From the NCBI RefSeq assembly GCF_039595395.1, contig NZ_JBCNLP010000001.1, positions 4,154,001 to 4,218,000 on the forward strand: 64,000 nucleotides of DNA. Reading direction: 5' to 3'. A program made the translations under genes and the position numbers. Shown here piece after piece: positions 25,390 to 35,469 of this stretch; position 1 is the first letter of the stretch, and each line of letters opens with the position of its first letter. The notes under the pieces are model-generated. The model was not told where the DNA came from. It saw only the letters and a program-made list of their open reading frames with translations, and did no database searches. Origin of the DNA: Novosphingobium sp. (GTDB taxonomy: Bacteria; Pseudomonadota; Alphaproteobacteria; Sphingomonadales; Sphingomonadaceae).

Positions 25390-25656
25390 TCAGGCGTAGG
25401 TTGTCACGGTCCCACCGAGTGCGGCGGCTGCCGGGCTGGCGGCAACAGCGCTGGCCACCGATGTGGTGGTTGCGGCGGTGCTGCTGGCCAGTTCGGCGAG
25501 CTGGGCTTCGGCGATGGGCTTCCCGTCCTGCGACAGGTTGATGGCAGTGGCACCTTGCTGGCGAACCGCCACCAGATCCACCCGCACCGCGGCGACCGAG
25601 GAGGATTGATAATTGACCGGTCCGTCAGCAGTGACGGCATTGACGGCGTAGCTCAT
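25390..25656 (-). CDS. small hypothetical protein, Ala/Ser/Thr-rich
   Basis: 88 residues beginning MSYAVNAVTADGPVNYQSSS and ending in an Ala/Thr-rich stretch. No signal peptide, membrane segment or known motif; the composition is low-complexity after about residue 60. Start at 25656 has AAAGGAG 6-7 nt upstream, which is among the better ribosome sites in this region and supports translation; in-frame codons further upstream have no such site. Function unknown. Confidence 0.65.
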   Translation of the reverse strand: MSYAVNAVTADGPVNYQSSSVAAVRVDLVAVRQQGATAINLSQDGKPIAEAQLAELASSTAATTTSVASAVAASPAAAALGGTVTTYA

Positions 25657-25765
25657 GCAAGACTCCTTTCGCAGGAGGTCAGAACGGCGCAAAAACGGCG
25701 GAATTAAGCCGTTTCAGACCTAGGCAGGAAGCGTAACCAAGCCTGGATGGCCAGGGCAGGTAACT

Positions 25766-26680
25766 CTACGGAGCATCCTTGTGCGTGGCCTTCGTCACAA
25801 TTTCATTCATGCGGGTTGCGGCGGTCACCGCGGCGGGGCCGTGATAGAGCCCCTTGAGATAGGCCCGGTCATAGGATGTCAGCTCGGTGATCTGTGGGGA
25901 TCCGTCGAAAAGCCCCAGAATCGTGGGCTCGGCCCCCGCCACCGCGGGCGTGCCCCGGATGTCGGCCAGTGAGCGCAGCGCGGCATAATCGGCGAGCTGG
26001 CGCAGGGTCTTGCCCATGGTGGCGGCGCTTTCGATCCCGACAAGCACGGTGACGATATCCTGCCGGGTGGGCGGATTGATGATCGAGGCATCGTCGACGA
26101 TCATCATCGGCCTGTCGCCCAGATCGCCCATCTTGCCCGGATGCATATAGCGGCCATCGCGGCTGCGTATTTCGGTGACGGTCACCACATAGGCCGGGCC
26201 GGGGCCCTGTGCCGCCTGATCGAGAGCCTTGTCCTCAAGGCCAAGGCTGCTCGCCGTGTGGCCTTCCTTGGCCAGCCGCTGGAGTTCGGCCTGCACATGG
26301 TCCGCCAGCACGACGACGATGTTGGGGCGGCAGCCGGGCTTGCCGACCTCCACCCCGGCGTCGCGGGCATCCTGCATCATGCGCTCGGCCATGATCCGGT
26401 CATAGGGGGCATAGACCCCGCCGACCTCGAAACAGACCTTGCCGTCGAAGCGGGCCAATTGCCGGTCATGCGGCCGGGATATGGCGCTGGTCATCCGCTT
26501 GATGATGGCCTTGCGCTGGGGGTTGCCGGTGACGACGATGCTGTCGGGGGCCGTGGCGGACTGGCGCTTGCCGTCAGGCCGCGCATCGGACGCCTGAGTG
26601 TCCACGGCAGGCTGAGCGCCCGCAACTGTCGCGGCCAGCAAGCCCATGCCCCCGACCATGCCCGCAAGAAAACGCCCCAT
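25766..26680 (-). CDS. secreted hypothetical protein
   Basis: 304 residues. Signal peptide (MGRFLAGMVGGMGLLAATVAGAQ), then PDSIVVTGNPQRK, which resembles the spacer sequence of TonB-system proteins but occurs here without a barrel. Mixed alpha/beta content with VCFEVGGVYAPYDRIMAERM and CRPNIVVVLADHVQ. No catalytic motif recognised. Proteins with this outline are found across sphingomonads with no known role. Two cysteines (in VCFEVGG and KPGCRPN) could form a disulphide. It lies downstream of cytidine deaminase on the same strand with 80 bp between. Confidence 0.75.
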   Translation of the reverse strand: MGRFLAGMVGGMGLLAATVAGAQPAVDTQASDARPDGKRQSATAPDSIVVTGNPQRKAIIKRMTSAISRPHDRQLARFDGKVCFEVGGVYAPYDRIMAERMMQDARDAGVEVGKPGCRPNIVVVLADHVQAELQRLAKEGHTASSLGLEDKALDQAAQGPGPAYVVTVTEIRSRDGRYMHPGKMGDLGDRPMMIVDDASIINPPTRQDIVTVLVGIESAATMGKTLRQLADYAALRSLADIRGTPAVAGAEPTILGLFDGSPQITELTSYDRAYLKGLYHGPAAVTAATRMNEIVTKATHKDAP

Positions 26681-26760
26681 AGGCCCACCCCATATGCTTG
26701 CCTGCCAAGGGATTGAGCGTGAATCGCGGCATGGTCAAGCTACCCGATCGGGGTGCGGAA

Positions 26761-27225
26761 TCACCCCAGATTGGCAGGCCCGAAGGCATGGGGCAGCAGG
26801 GCTGACAGGCGCATCTCCACCACGCTGTCAGCGCCAAGGCTCCACACCACCGGGTCGGTGCCGCCAAGCTGGGCGATCTCGTTGAGCACCTGGCGGCAGC
26901 GGCCGCAGGGCGTGACAGGGGCCGCGCCGGGGCTGGCCGCGCCATCTTCGCCCGGCGCGCCGCCGATCACCGCTACGGCCATCAGACCGCCGCGCACGCC
27001 ATCGGCCATGGCTTTGGACACCGCCACCGTCTCGGCGCAGAGCGCGAGGCCATAGGAGGCATTCTCGACATTGGCGCCAGTGACGACGCTGCCGTCGGCA
27101 AAGGCCAGCGCCGCGCCGACATGAAACTTCGAATAGGGCGCATAGGCCTTGGCCGAGGCATCGCGCGCGGCGGCGATCAGCGTCGCCTGATCGACCGTGA
27201 GGGGAACATGCTTCATCTTCGTCAT
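26761..27225 (-). CDS. cdd: cytidine deaminase
   Basis: 154 residues. Homotetrameric-type CDA with YSKFHVGAALAFADG, the zinc and proton-shuttle motif LCAETVAV (Cys-Ala-Glu) and second zinc site TPCGRCRQVL. Converts cytidine and deoxycytidine to uridine forms in pyrimidine salvage. The start at 27225 follows the upstream GH25-like stop by 2 nt, suggesting coupling; a second ATG 9 nt later is equally possible. It fits with the nucleoside transporter and rut genes at 55-61 kb, though not in one operon. Confidence 0.95.
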   Translation of the reverse strand: MTKMKHVPLTVDQATLIAAARDASAKAYAPYSKFHVGAALAFADGSVVTGANVENASYGLALCAETVAVSKAMADGVRGGLMAVAVIGGAPGEDGAASPGAAPVTPCGRCRQVLNEIAQLGGTDPVVWSLGADSVVEMRLSALLPHAFGPANLG

Positions 27226-27227
27226 TC

Positions 27228-27989
27228 CTATTGCTGAACCACCACCCAGCGCAGGGGTGCGTCACCGGCATTGTTGGCCAGTGCGTGATTGGCCGTCCAG
27301 ATCGCCCAGGGGCGCCCCACATCGGGGGCAAAACGGTCACCCTCGACCCACAGATTGCGGTCGAGCCCGCGCGCGACATGATAGCGCGCCTCGAAGGCCG
27401 AGCCGATCTTGAGGATCGCGGGCTTGCCGGTGTGAGTCTCGATCTGGTTGATGAAGGTCATCAGTTCGCTGACCACTGCGGCATCGCTGACCTTGACCGG
27501 GCAATTGTCGGCCACATCGTCCAGCGCCACGGCGGGGGGCAGCATTTTCGCATCGCGCGGCACCACGGTGACGAAATTGGCGGCCTGCTTGTCGGCGGGC
27601 TGGCAGGGGTCATAGCGGTGCACCGCCCCCACCTGCAGCCCGGCGGCGCGGGCACCATCCAGATTATGCACCACATTGGGGTCGCGGGCAAAGGCGCTGG
27701 CCGAGGCATCGACATAGGCGAAATCGGCACCGATGGCCTTCACCGCCGTCCAGTCGATGTCGCCGTCGCCCTGGCCGATCTCGACGCCCTGCACGCCATA
27801 GGTGGTGCGTGGCGGCATCCAGTGGCGCATCGTCCACCAGCTCCACGCGCCGCCCACCATGGCGATCAGCGCCAGCGCGCCCGCCCAGCGCCACAGCATG
27901 CGGGCACTGAACCAGCGCCCCACCCATCCTTTATGGGCGTTTTTTCCGCCGGGCTTGCGCTGGCGGGCTCTGGTGACGGTGCGGGCCAT
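27228..27989 (-). CDS. GH25-like membrane-anchored protein with altered active site
   Basis: 253 residues. Basic N-terminus, one membrane segment (ALALIAMVGGAWSWW, about residues 38-52), then a GH25 lysozyme-like domain: GVQGVEIGQGDGDIDWTAVKAIGADFAYV, ARAAGLQVGAVHRYD and PPAVALDDVADNC. In active GH25 enzymes the first motif begins GVDVS and the core has D-x-E; here those are GVEIG and D-D-V. The fold is clear, muramidase activity is doubtful. It lies between UPF0262 and cdd genes, closely spaced and on the same strand. Confidence 0.78.
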   Translation of the reverse strand: MARTVTRARQRKPGGKNAHKGWVGRWFSARMLWRWAGALALIAMVGGAWSWWTMRHWMPPRTTYGVQGVEIGQGDGDIDWTAVKAIGADFAYVDASASAFARDPNVVHNLDGARAAGLQVGAVHRYDPCQPADKQAANFVTVVPRDAKMLPPAVALDDVADNCPVKVSDAAVVSELMTFINQIETHTGKPAILKIGSAFEARYHVARGLDRNLWVEGDRFAPDVGRPWAIWTANHALANNAGDAPLRWVVVQQ

Positions 27990-27992
27990 CGC

Positions 27993-28487
27993 TCAGCTCC
28001 GCAGATGCAACACGCAGACCAGCGTGAAGAGCCGCCGCGCCGTGGCGAAATCGGTCTCCACCTTGCCCTCCAGCCGCTCGATCAACAGGCCGGCGGCTTC
28101 GTTGTGGGTGGCGCGGCGGGCCATGTCGATGGTCTCGATCTCCTCGGCGGAGACGCGGCGCACGGCCTGGTAATAGCTTTCGCAAATGGCGAAATAATCG
28201 CGGATCGGGCGGCGCAGGCGCCCCAGCGCCAGAATGAAGGTTTCGAGCAATTGCCCGCCCTCATCCGACAGCTCCAGCGACAGGCGCCCGTCATCCACCG
28301 CCATGCGCAGGCGATAGGGGCCCTGATGCCCGGCATCCCAGGCGCGCAACGGCTTGAAGCTGTTCTCCTCGATCAGGTCGAAGATCGCGACGCGCCGTTC
28401 CTGCTCGATATCGGCGTTGCGCTTGAGGATGCTCGTCTCGTCGAGCTCGATATGGCTGATGCGCGGCTGGCCGGTGGGCTGGTCCAT
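27993..28487 (-). CDS. UPF0262 family protein
   Basis: 164 residues matching UPF0262, a conserved alphaproteobacterial family with no known function. Diagnostic stretches: RISHIELDETSILKRNADIEQER, the opening IFDLIEENSF and PYRLRMAVDDGRLSLEL, DYFAICESYYQAVR and the C-terminal ARRLFTLVCVLHLR. No signal peptide. First of a close-packed run with the GH25-like and cdd genes (gaps of 3 and 2 nt), and divergent from dnaB with 160 bp between. Confidence 0.9.
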   Translation of the reverse strand: MDQPTGQPRISHIELDETSILKRNADIEQERRVAIFDLIEENSFKPLRAWDAGHQGPYRLRMAVDDGRLSLELSDEGGQLLETFILALGRLRRPIRDYFAICESYYQAVRRVSAEEIETIDMARRATHNEAAGLLIERLEGKVETDFATARRLFTLVCVLHLRS

Positions 28488-28647
28488 ATATCAGCCTGTC
28501 GCAAATGCGCTGCCCCCCCGCAAGAGGCAAACGCTGCGCAATCGGAGCGATCCGCCCTGTGGGCCACGATTGCATCCCCGATATCCACAGGGGCAGGGTC
28601 TTACGCCCTTATGGACAGCAGCCATCAAGGCGCGCATGAGCCGGTGA

Positions 28648-30192
28648 ATGCCCTCTCCAGACCTTCTTTTCCCCTTTGCCGCCAATCCTGAGTCGCAAGG
28701 CGATTCGGCAGCCCCCGGCCGCGCCATGCCCGCCAACCTCGAGGCCGAGGCGGCCTTCCTGGGCGCGGTGCTGATCGACAACCGCGTGGTCGAGGAACTC
28801 TCCACGCCTTTGGCCGCGACCCATTTCTTCGAGCCGGTGCATCAGCGCCTCTATGAGCGCATGCTGCAACTGATCGACCGCAAGGCGGTGGTGACGCCGG
28901 TCACGCTGCGCCCCTATTTCGAGACCGATGAGGCGTTGAAGGCGCTGGGCGGCACCGCCTATCTGGCGCGCCTGACCGCCGACGGGCAGGGCCTTGTCGC
29001 GCCGCGCGTGCTGGCCGAGCAGATCTATGAGCTGGCCATGCTGCGCGAGCTGGTGCGCGTGGGCCGCGAGCTGGTCGACAATGCCATCGACACCTCGCAG
29101 GAGATCGAGCCGCTGGCCCAGATCGAACGCGCCGAAGCCGCGCTCTATCAGGTGGCCGAGGGCGCAGGATCGGTGAATGAGGCGCAGAGCTTTTCGCAGG
29201 CGACGCGCACCGCGATCTTCTCGATTGAAAAGGCGTTCAATTCGGGTGGCCATGTCTCGGGCAAGACCACCGGCATGAGCAGCGTGAACGCCAAGATCGG
29301 CGGCCTTCACGATTCCGACCTTATCATTCTCGCGGGCCGTCCCGGCATGGGCAAGACCTCGCTGGTGACCAACATCGCCTTCAACACGGCGGATCGTTAC
29401 CAGAACGATATGGCGATCGGCGTCGCGCCCGAGAAATCGGTGGGCGCACCGGTGGCGTTTTTCTCGCTGGAAATGAGCGCCGACCAGCTCGCCACCCGTG
29501 TGCTGGCCGAGCAATCGGGCATTTCCTCCGAAAGCCTGCGCACCGGCAAGATCAGCCGCGAGGATTTCCAGCAGCTCTCCTTCGCCAGCCAGCGTCTGGC
29601 GCAATTGCCGCTGTTTATCGATGACACCCCCGGCCTGACGATTGCCGCCCTGCGCGCACGCGCCCGCCGTTTGAAGCGGCGCCATGACATCGGCCTTGTC
29701 ATCGTCGACTATCTTCAGCTTCTGTCCGGCACGGGCAAGGCGGGCGACAACCGCGTGAACGAAATCTCCGAGATCAGCCGTGGTTTGAAGCAGCTTGCGA
29801 AAGAGCTGCATGTGCCGGTGATCGCGCTCTCGCAGCTCAGCCGTGCGGTCGAGCAGCGCGAGGACAAGCGCCCCCTGCTGTCGGACCTTCGCGAATCGGG
29901 CTCGATCGAGCAGGACGCCGATATGGTGTGGTTCGTCTTCCGCGAGGATTACTACCACAAGGCCCGCGAGCCCAAGGAGCCCACCCCCACCGATCCGCCC
30001 GCCGTGCACGAACAGCATATGCAATGGGCGCAGGAAATGGAGCGCCTGAACGGCCTGGCCGAGCTGATCGTGGCCAAACAGCGCCACGGCTCGACCGGCA
30101 AGGTACGCCTGCGCTTCGAGGCGCGGATCACCAAATTCAGCGATCTGGCGCCCGAGGATATGGCCGGTTACGGGCCGGATGACGATGAGTAA
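28648..30192 (+). CDS. dnaB: replicative DNA helicase DnaB
   Basis: 514 residues. N-terminal domain (ANLEAEAAFLGAVLIDNRVVEE), linker, then the RecA-like motor: Walker A AGRPGMGKTSL, the H1a region FFSLEMSADQLATR, Walker B LVIVDYLQLL, and SQLSRAVEQREDKRPLLSDLRESG. An alphaproteobacterial insertion after the Walker A helix (IGVAPEKSVG) is present. It unwinds DNA at the replication fork as a hexamer. Single gene, followed by rpoZ with its own promoter. Confidence 0.97.
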   Translation: MPSPDLLFPFAANPESQGDSAAPGRAMPANLEAEAAFLGAVLIDNRVVEELSTPLAATHFFEPVHQRLYERMLQLIDRKAVVTPVTLRPYFETDEALKALGGTAYLARLTADGQGLVAPRVLAEQIYELAMLRELVRVGRELVDNAIDTSQEIEPLAQIERAEAALYQVAEGAGSVNEAQSFSQATRTAIFSIEKAFNSGGHVSGKTTGMSSVNAKIGGLHDSDLIILAGRPGMGKTSLVTNIAFNTADRYQNDMAIGVAPEKSVGAPVAFFSLEMSADQLATRVLAEQSGISSESLRTGKISREDFQQLSFASQRLAQLPLFIDDTPGLTIAALRARARRLKRRHDIGLVIVDYLQLLSGTGKAGDNRVNEISEISRGLKQLAKELHVPVIALSQLSRAVEQREDKRPLLSDLRESGSIEQDADMVWFVFREDYYHKAREPKEPTPTDPPAVHEQHMQWAQEMERLNGLAELIVAKQRHGSTGKVRLRFEARITKFSDLAPEDMAGYGPDDDE

Positions 30193-30213
30193 GGGCTGGG
30201 CCCAAGCGAATCC

Positions 30214-30242
30214 TTGACTTTTGGCGCTTCGCTGCCTAGCTG
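30214..30242 (+). promoter_or_regulatory. probable promoter of rpoZ
   Basis: TTGACT at 30214-30219 and TAGCTG at 30237-30242, separated by 17 bp, 46 bp before the rpoZ start codon. The sequence context resembles the tRNA-Leu promoters in this window in -35 box and spacing. Confidence 0.55.
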
Positions 30243-30287
30243 CCCTATTCCCGAGAGATTCTCGCAGCCCTTTTAACGGAGTGCTCT

Positions 30288-30632
30288 ATGGCACGCGTCA
30301 CCGTCGAAGATTGCGTCGACAAGATTCCCAACCGTTTCGATCTCGTGCTGCTGGCCGCCCAGCGCGCCCGCGAAATCTCGGGCGGCGCCGAGCTGACCCT
30401 CGAGCGCGACCGCGACAAGAACCCCGTCGTCGCCCTGCGCGAAATCGCCGAAGAGAACGTCACCCCCAAGGTGCTCAAGGAAGCCCTCGTCACCTCGCTG
30501 CAGCGCGTGCTGCCCGATGACGACGATGAGGTCGATGACATCGGCTCGCTGTCGCAGCAAGCCGAAGCCCTGCGCATCACCGCTGCCGCACCGGTGCGCA
30601 ACACCTCGCTGGGTGGCGATTACGACGGCTGA
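30288..30632 (+). CDS. rpoZ: RNA polymerase omega subunit
   Basis: 114 residues. MARVTVEDCVDKIPNRFDLV followed by AAQRARE are the usual omega opening, then the DKNPVVALREIAEENVTP segment, an acidic DDDDEVDD stretch and a variable C-terminus. It helps assemble core RNA polymerase. Ribosome site and promoter are upstream, and a strong terminator follows the stop codon, so it is a monocistronic gene. Confidence 0.97.
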   Translation: MARVTVEDCVDKIPNRFDLVLLAAQRAREISGGAELTLERDRDKNPVVALREIAEENVTPKVLKEALVTSLQRVLPDDDDEVDDIGSLSQQAEALRITAAAPVRNTSLGGDYDG

Positions 30633-30659
30633 TTTTTGGCCGATTGTGGTTGTACAAGA

Positions 30660-30691
30660 CCCCGCCGGGCTTTGGCCTTGGCGGGGTTTTT
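30660..30691 (+). terminator. rpoZ terminator
   Basis: CCCCGCC at 30660-30666 pairs with GGCGGGG at 30680-30686 and is followed by TTTTT. This is the clearest factor-independent terminator in the window. The family A copy begins about 35 bp beyond it. Confidence 0.85.
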
Positions 30692-30724
30692 GTTTGGTTT
30701 CCTGGCAGGTTTAGAAAAGGGAAG

Positions 30725-31403
30725 ATGCGAGGGCCATCGCCCTCGCGCTCCCGTTAATGTCTGCGTTGCGCCCTGACTAAGCGTTCCGCACGCGCTCGTG
30801 GCGTCGCAGACTTTTAAATCGTCCGCCCAGTTTGTGATCCGTGAATTGACTTGTCTGCGGCGCCTTCATTCCCCCACGGGATGAGGAAAGCCGTCCGGCA
30901 ATCCCTCTAGGCAATGCCTTCCATCCGTGTGGCATTCGAGCGCCATGTCCATCTGATCCCGAAGCTTATCGAGATCACTGCATAACACGCCCATTTCAGC
31001 CTCAAGATAGATGCCTGGCATCGGGTTCATCTTTCGGGAAGCCTTTAGAAGCTCGCCAAGTCGTGCCTGCGTGACGCTGTTGCCGTTCCAATAGACCTGG
31101 CCATTACGCCCCAAGGCCACCCTGTTCCTCAATGTTTCGAGTGGAACAACTTTGGCAGGGTCGCGCCAGTAATCCCTGGGCGGTGAGCAAGCCCGCCGCT
31201 CATCGTGATCGCATGCCCCCAAAAGCATGACTAAACTCAAGCAGCCATATGTTTTCATCAAAGCAGCATGGCAGCACAGCGAAAGGCTCGCCATACATTC
31301 TTCGGGAGTCTCATCCACGAAGAGGTGGCCCACAACGGATCGGGCGCCCCTGCCCTATCGCCGGAAGACGTCATGGGAGCGCGAGGGGGTAACCCCCTCG
31401 CAT
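30725..31403 (+). repeat. family A element, copy A4, interrupted by a lipoprotein gene
   Basis: The left end (hairpin GCGAGGGC-CATC-GCCCTCGC, GCTCCCGTTAATGTCTGCGTTGCGCC) is intact and the right end (GCGCCCCTGCCCTATCGCCGGAAGACGTCATGGGAGC, hairpin GCGAGGGGG-TAA-CCCCCTCGC) is intact. Between TGCGGCGCCTT (about 30863) and AGGTGG (about 31326) about 460 bp replace the few bases that join these two motifs in other copies. A further stretch around 30775-30830 is also unlike other copies. The insert holds one gene read on the minus strand. Confidence 0.85.
30866..31258 (-). CDS. small lipoprotein inside a family A repeat
   Basis: 130 residues. Starts MKTYGCLSLVMLLGACDHDERR, a short signal peptide with lipobox LGAC, so the mature protein is a lipoprotein. 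Several more cysteines (CSPP, VLCSD, LECH, HCLEG) in the mature part. No family recognised. An alternative start at 31333 (GTG) would add 25 residues and hide the signal peptide, so is not preferred. Base composition is less GC-rich than neighbours. The whole gene sits within an interspersed repeat and ends a few bases from the repeat's conserved core, which points to recent acquisition or an element-borne gene. Confidence 0.7.
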   Translation of the reverse strand: MKTYGCLSLVMLLGACDHDERRACSPPRDYWRDPAKVVPLETLRNRVALGRNGQVYWNGNSVTQARLGELLKASRKMNPMPGIYLEAEMGVLCSDLDKLRDQMDMALECHTDGRHCLEGLPDGFPHPVGE

Positions 31404-31487
31404 TTCCTTTCTAATCCCCTGAAACGCGAACAAAAGAAAACGCCCCGAGAAACCTCCCGGAGCGCCTTCCCTCGCTGTCCTTGAAAA

Positions 31488-33448
<1,961 letters not shown>

Positions 33449-33540
33449 CGCGCGGTCCTTTCCAGAAGCCCAATGTAGGAGCCCGGCGCTGAATGACAAG
33501 CTAACACGCGCAGCGGATTTGCACAGGATTGCAGAAGAGC

Positions 33541-33690
33541 TGCGGGCGGGAATGCTTAACGCACCCCGCCCGCATGTTTTTTATAGCACGGCACCGGCCC
33601 GCTCCCCCGGCCCGGCTACCCATCGTGGTATGCTGTGGGTGGCCGGGCCGGGGGAGCGGGCCGGTGCCGCCTTCGCCGTCAGACGAAGGC
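33541..33690. repeat. family B palindromic repeat, copy 2
   Basis: Central palindrome 33590-33668 (about 32-bp arms starting GGCACCGGCCCGCTCC, loop about 15 nt), flanked by hairpins GCGGGCGGG/CCCGCCCGC (33542-33573, followed by TTTTTT on the plus strand) and GCCTTCG/CGAAGGC (33669-33690). It begins 9 bp after the stop codon of the CsgG-like gene and lies before ftsH. Confidence 0.9.
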
Positions 33691-33698
33691 GGCACAGA

Positions 33699-34685
33699 TT
33701 ACTGCCCCGAGGGCGTCGGCCCGATCTTGGTGTTCAGCACCCAACCGACATTGTCGTTCTCGTCGGCCACTTCCCACCACAGGCCCTGCTTGTTGCCGGT
33801 GGGATAGAGGATCGCGCCGGGCGCTAGGCTGCGCACGGTCAGGCCGTTGGCGGCGGGCGTCTTGTGCATCACCACCGGGGCCAGCGCCTGGAAGGTCTTG
33901 GCGGGGGTGGCTTCGGCGGTGCCCGTCGCGCCCTGCTGGATGCCGCCCAACTGGTTCACCAGCTTGGCATAGGCATCGAGGAAGGACATGGTCACGATGC
34001 GACCGATGTCGGTGTTGTCATAGCCGCCGCCGACCAGACCCACCGCGCCGCTGCCGAAGAAGCCGCCGCCGCCAGCACCAAAGCTGACGCTGTTCTTGAC
34101 GGCATAGCCCTCGGTGGTGGCGATGGTTTCGGTGGTGCGCACATTGGTGACCGAGAGGACGGTGTTGGCCTCCATCTTGCGGGTGCGGATGTTGCCCAGC
34201 ACCGCGCCGAAGCCGCCGCCGACCAGACCGCCAAGCCCGCCGCCCACGCGCGAGCCCGAGGCATTGCCGTTGGCGGCCTGCACCTCGGCCTGAAGCACAT
34301 AGTCGGCGGCCTTGATCTGCCCCTGGCCGACGTTGGAACCGCGCTGATGGCCCAGATCGCCCGCGATGTCGCGCTCACGCTGGGCGGCCTGCAGGCCCGA
34401 GCCGCGGTCGACCAGGTTGAAGCAACCCGAACGCTGCACGATTACTTTCAGCAGCTTCTGCGGCGGGGCCAGATTGTACTGGGTCCAGCCGCGCGCATCG
34501 TCGCCATCGACGATCGAGATGGTGCCCAGCTTGCGCGTGCAATGCGGCACATCGTCGAGCGCCTGACGCTGGGCCTTTTCCGCCTTGGTCGGCGCGGCCT
34601 GAGCCAGCGCCACATCGGGCGCCATCAGCGCGAGCGTTGAAACAGCGGCCGAAAAGGCCGTCACCGCGTTCAGGATCTTGTGCAT
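33699..34685 (-). CDS. CsgG/HfaB-family protein with C-terminal SH3-like domain
   Basis: 328 residues. Signal peptide to about ALAQAAP; the CsgG-type domain has RKLGTISIVDGD, APPQKLLKVIVQRSGCFNLVDRG and the glycine-rich VGGGLGGLVGGGFGAVLG and VSFGAGGGGFFGSGAVG stretches that form barrel strands. The last 45 residues (GLTVRSLAPGAILYPTG ... VGWVLNTKIGP) look like a bacterial SH3 domain. CsgG-like proteins build outer-membrane secretion channels, for curli or holdfast attachment; there is no lipobox here and no curli gene nearby, so the partner is unknown. Confidence 0.82.
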   Translation of the reverse strand: MHKILNAVTAFSAAVSTLALMAPDVALAQAAPTKAEKAQRQALDDVPHCTRKLGTISIVDGDDARGWTQYNLAPPQKLLKVIVQRSGCFNLVDRGSGLQAAQRERDIAGDLGHQRGSNVGQGQIKAADYVLQAEVQAANGNASGSRVGGGLGGLVGGGFGAVLGNIRTRKMEANTVLSVTNVRTTETIATTEGYAVKNSVSFGAGGGGFFGSGAVGLVGGGYDNTDIGRIVTMSFLDAYAKLVNQLGGIQQGATGTAEATPAKTFQALAPVVMHKTPAANGLTVRSLAPGAILYPTGNKQGLWWEVADENDNVGWVLNTKIGPTPSGQ

Positions 34686-34860
34686 GAAACCCCCGTTGGT
34701 CGCCGGCCTTGGGGGAAGACCGGCTATAATACTCTGGGGAGCGCTGATGCCAGAAGCACAAGCTAAGAATCAATAAAAATTACATAGAGCGCCTGCGGTT
34801 TATCGCAGAGTTTCAGTCCCCATTCGCAATCATCTTGCGCAACTTACCAATAAGGCCGCG

Positions 34861-35469
34861 TCAGTCGCCATGCCGTTTGAGCAGGAACACGGCATGTTCG
34901 GCACGCCAGTTGGCGGCGGCGGCTCCGGTTAGCGCGTCACCTTCCAGAAACCATGCGCCCTCCACGGCGATGCCGCGCTGGGCGACAAAATCGCGGAAGT
35001 CGGCAACGGTAAGATGGTGAATGTTGGGCGTTTCATACCAGGCCACCGGCAGCAGCCGCGTCACCGGCATGCGCCCGCCCCACAGCAGCGAGACCCGCAC
35101 CCGCCAATGCGCGAAATTGGGGAAGCTGACAAAAGCGCGGCGCCCGATGCGCAGCAATTGCTCCATCACCAGATCGGGGCGCTTGGTGGTCTGCAGGGTC
35201 TGCGAGAGGATGGCGTAATCGAAACTGTCGTCGGGATAGAAGGACAGGTCGGTGTCGGCATCGCCCTGAATTGCCGAGAGGCCGCGCGCCACGCAGGCCG
35301 CGACATTGGCCGGTTCCAGCTCCAACCCGCGCGCGTCGCACTCGCGGCCATCGCGCAGAGCGGCCATCAGCGTGCCGTCGCCGCAGCCCACATCGAGCAC
35401 GCGGGCGCCGGGCGCGACATTCTGGGCGATCACCGCCAGATCGGGGCGGAGAACTTCGGAAGACGTCAT
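34861..35469 (-). CDS. metW: MetW, methionine biosynthesis partner protein
   Basis: 202 residues. A SAM-methyltransferase-like fold with ARVLDVGCGDGTLMAAL, and the MetW marks ILSQTLQTTKRPDLVMEQLLRIGRRAFVSFPNF, NIHHLTVADFRDF. It acts with MetX in homoserine acylation in many proteobacteria, though its biochemical role is less clear. Start codon overlaps the metX stop by 4 nt (ATGA), so expression is coupled. Confidence 0.94.
   Translation of the reverse strand: MTSSEVLRPDLAVIAQNVAPGARVLDVGCGDGTLMAALRDGRECDARGLELEPANVAACVARGLSAIQGDADTDLSFYPDDSFDYAILSQTLQTTKRPDLVMEQLLRIGRRAFVSFPNFAHWRVRVSLLWGGRMPVTRLLPVAWYETPNIHHLTVADFRDFVAQRGIAVEGAWFLEGDALTGAAAANWRAEHAVFLLKRHGD

Noticed and set aside
33541..33580. 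Intrinsic terminator on the plus strand (hairpin followed by TTTTTT)
   Set aside because: No plus-strand gene ends here; the hairpin is better taken as the flank of the family B repeat.
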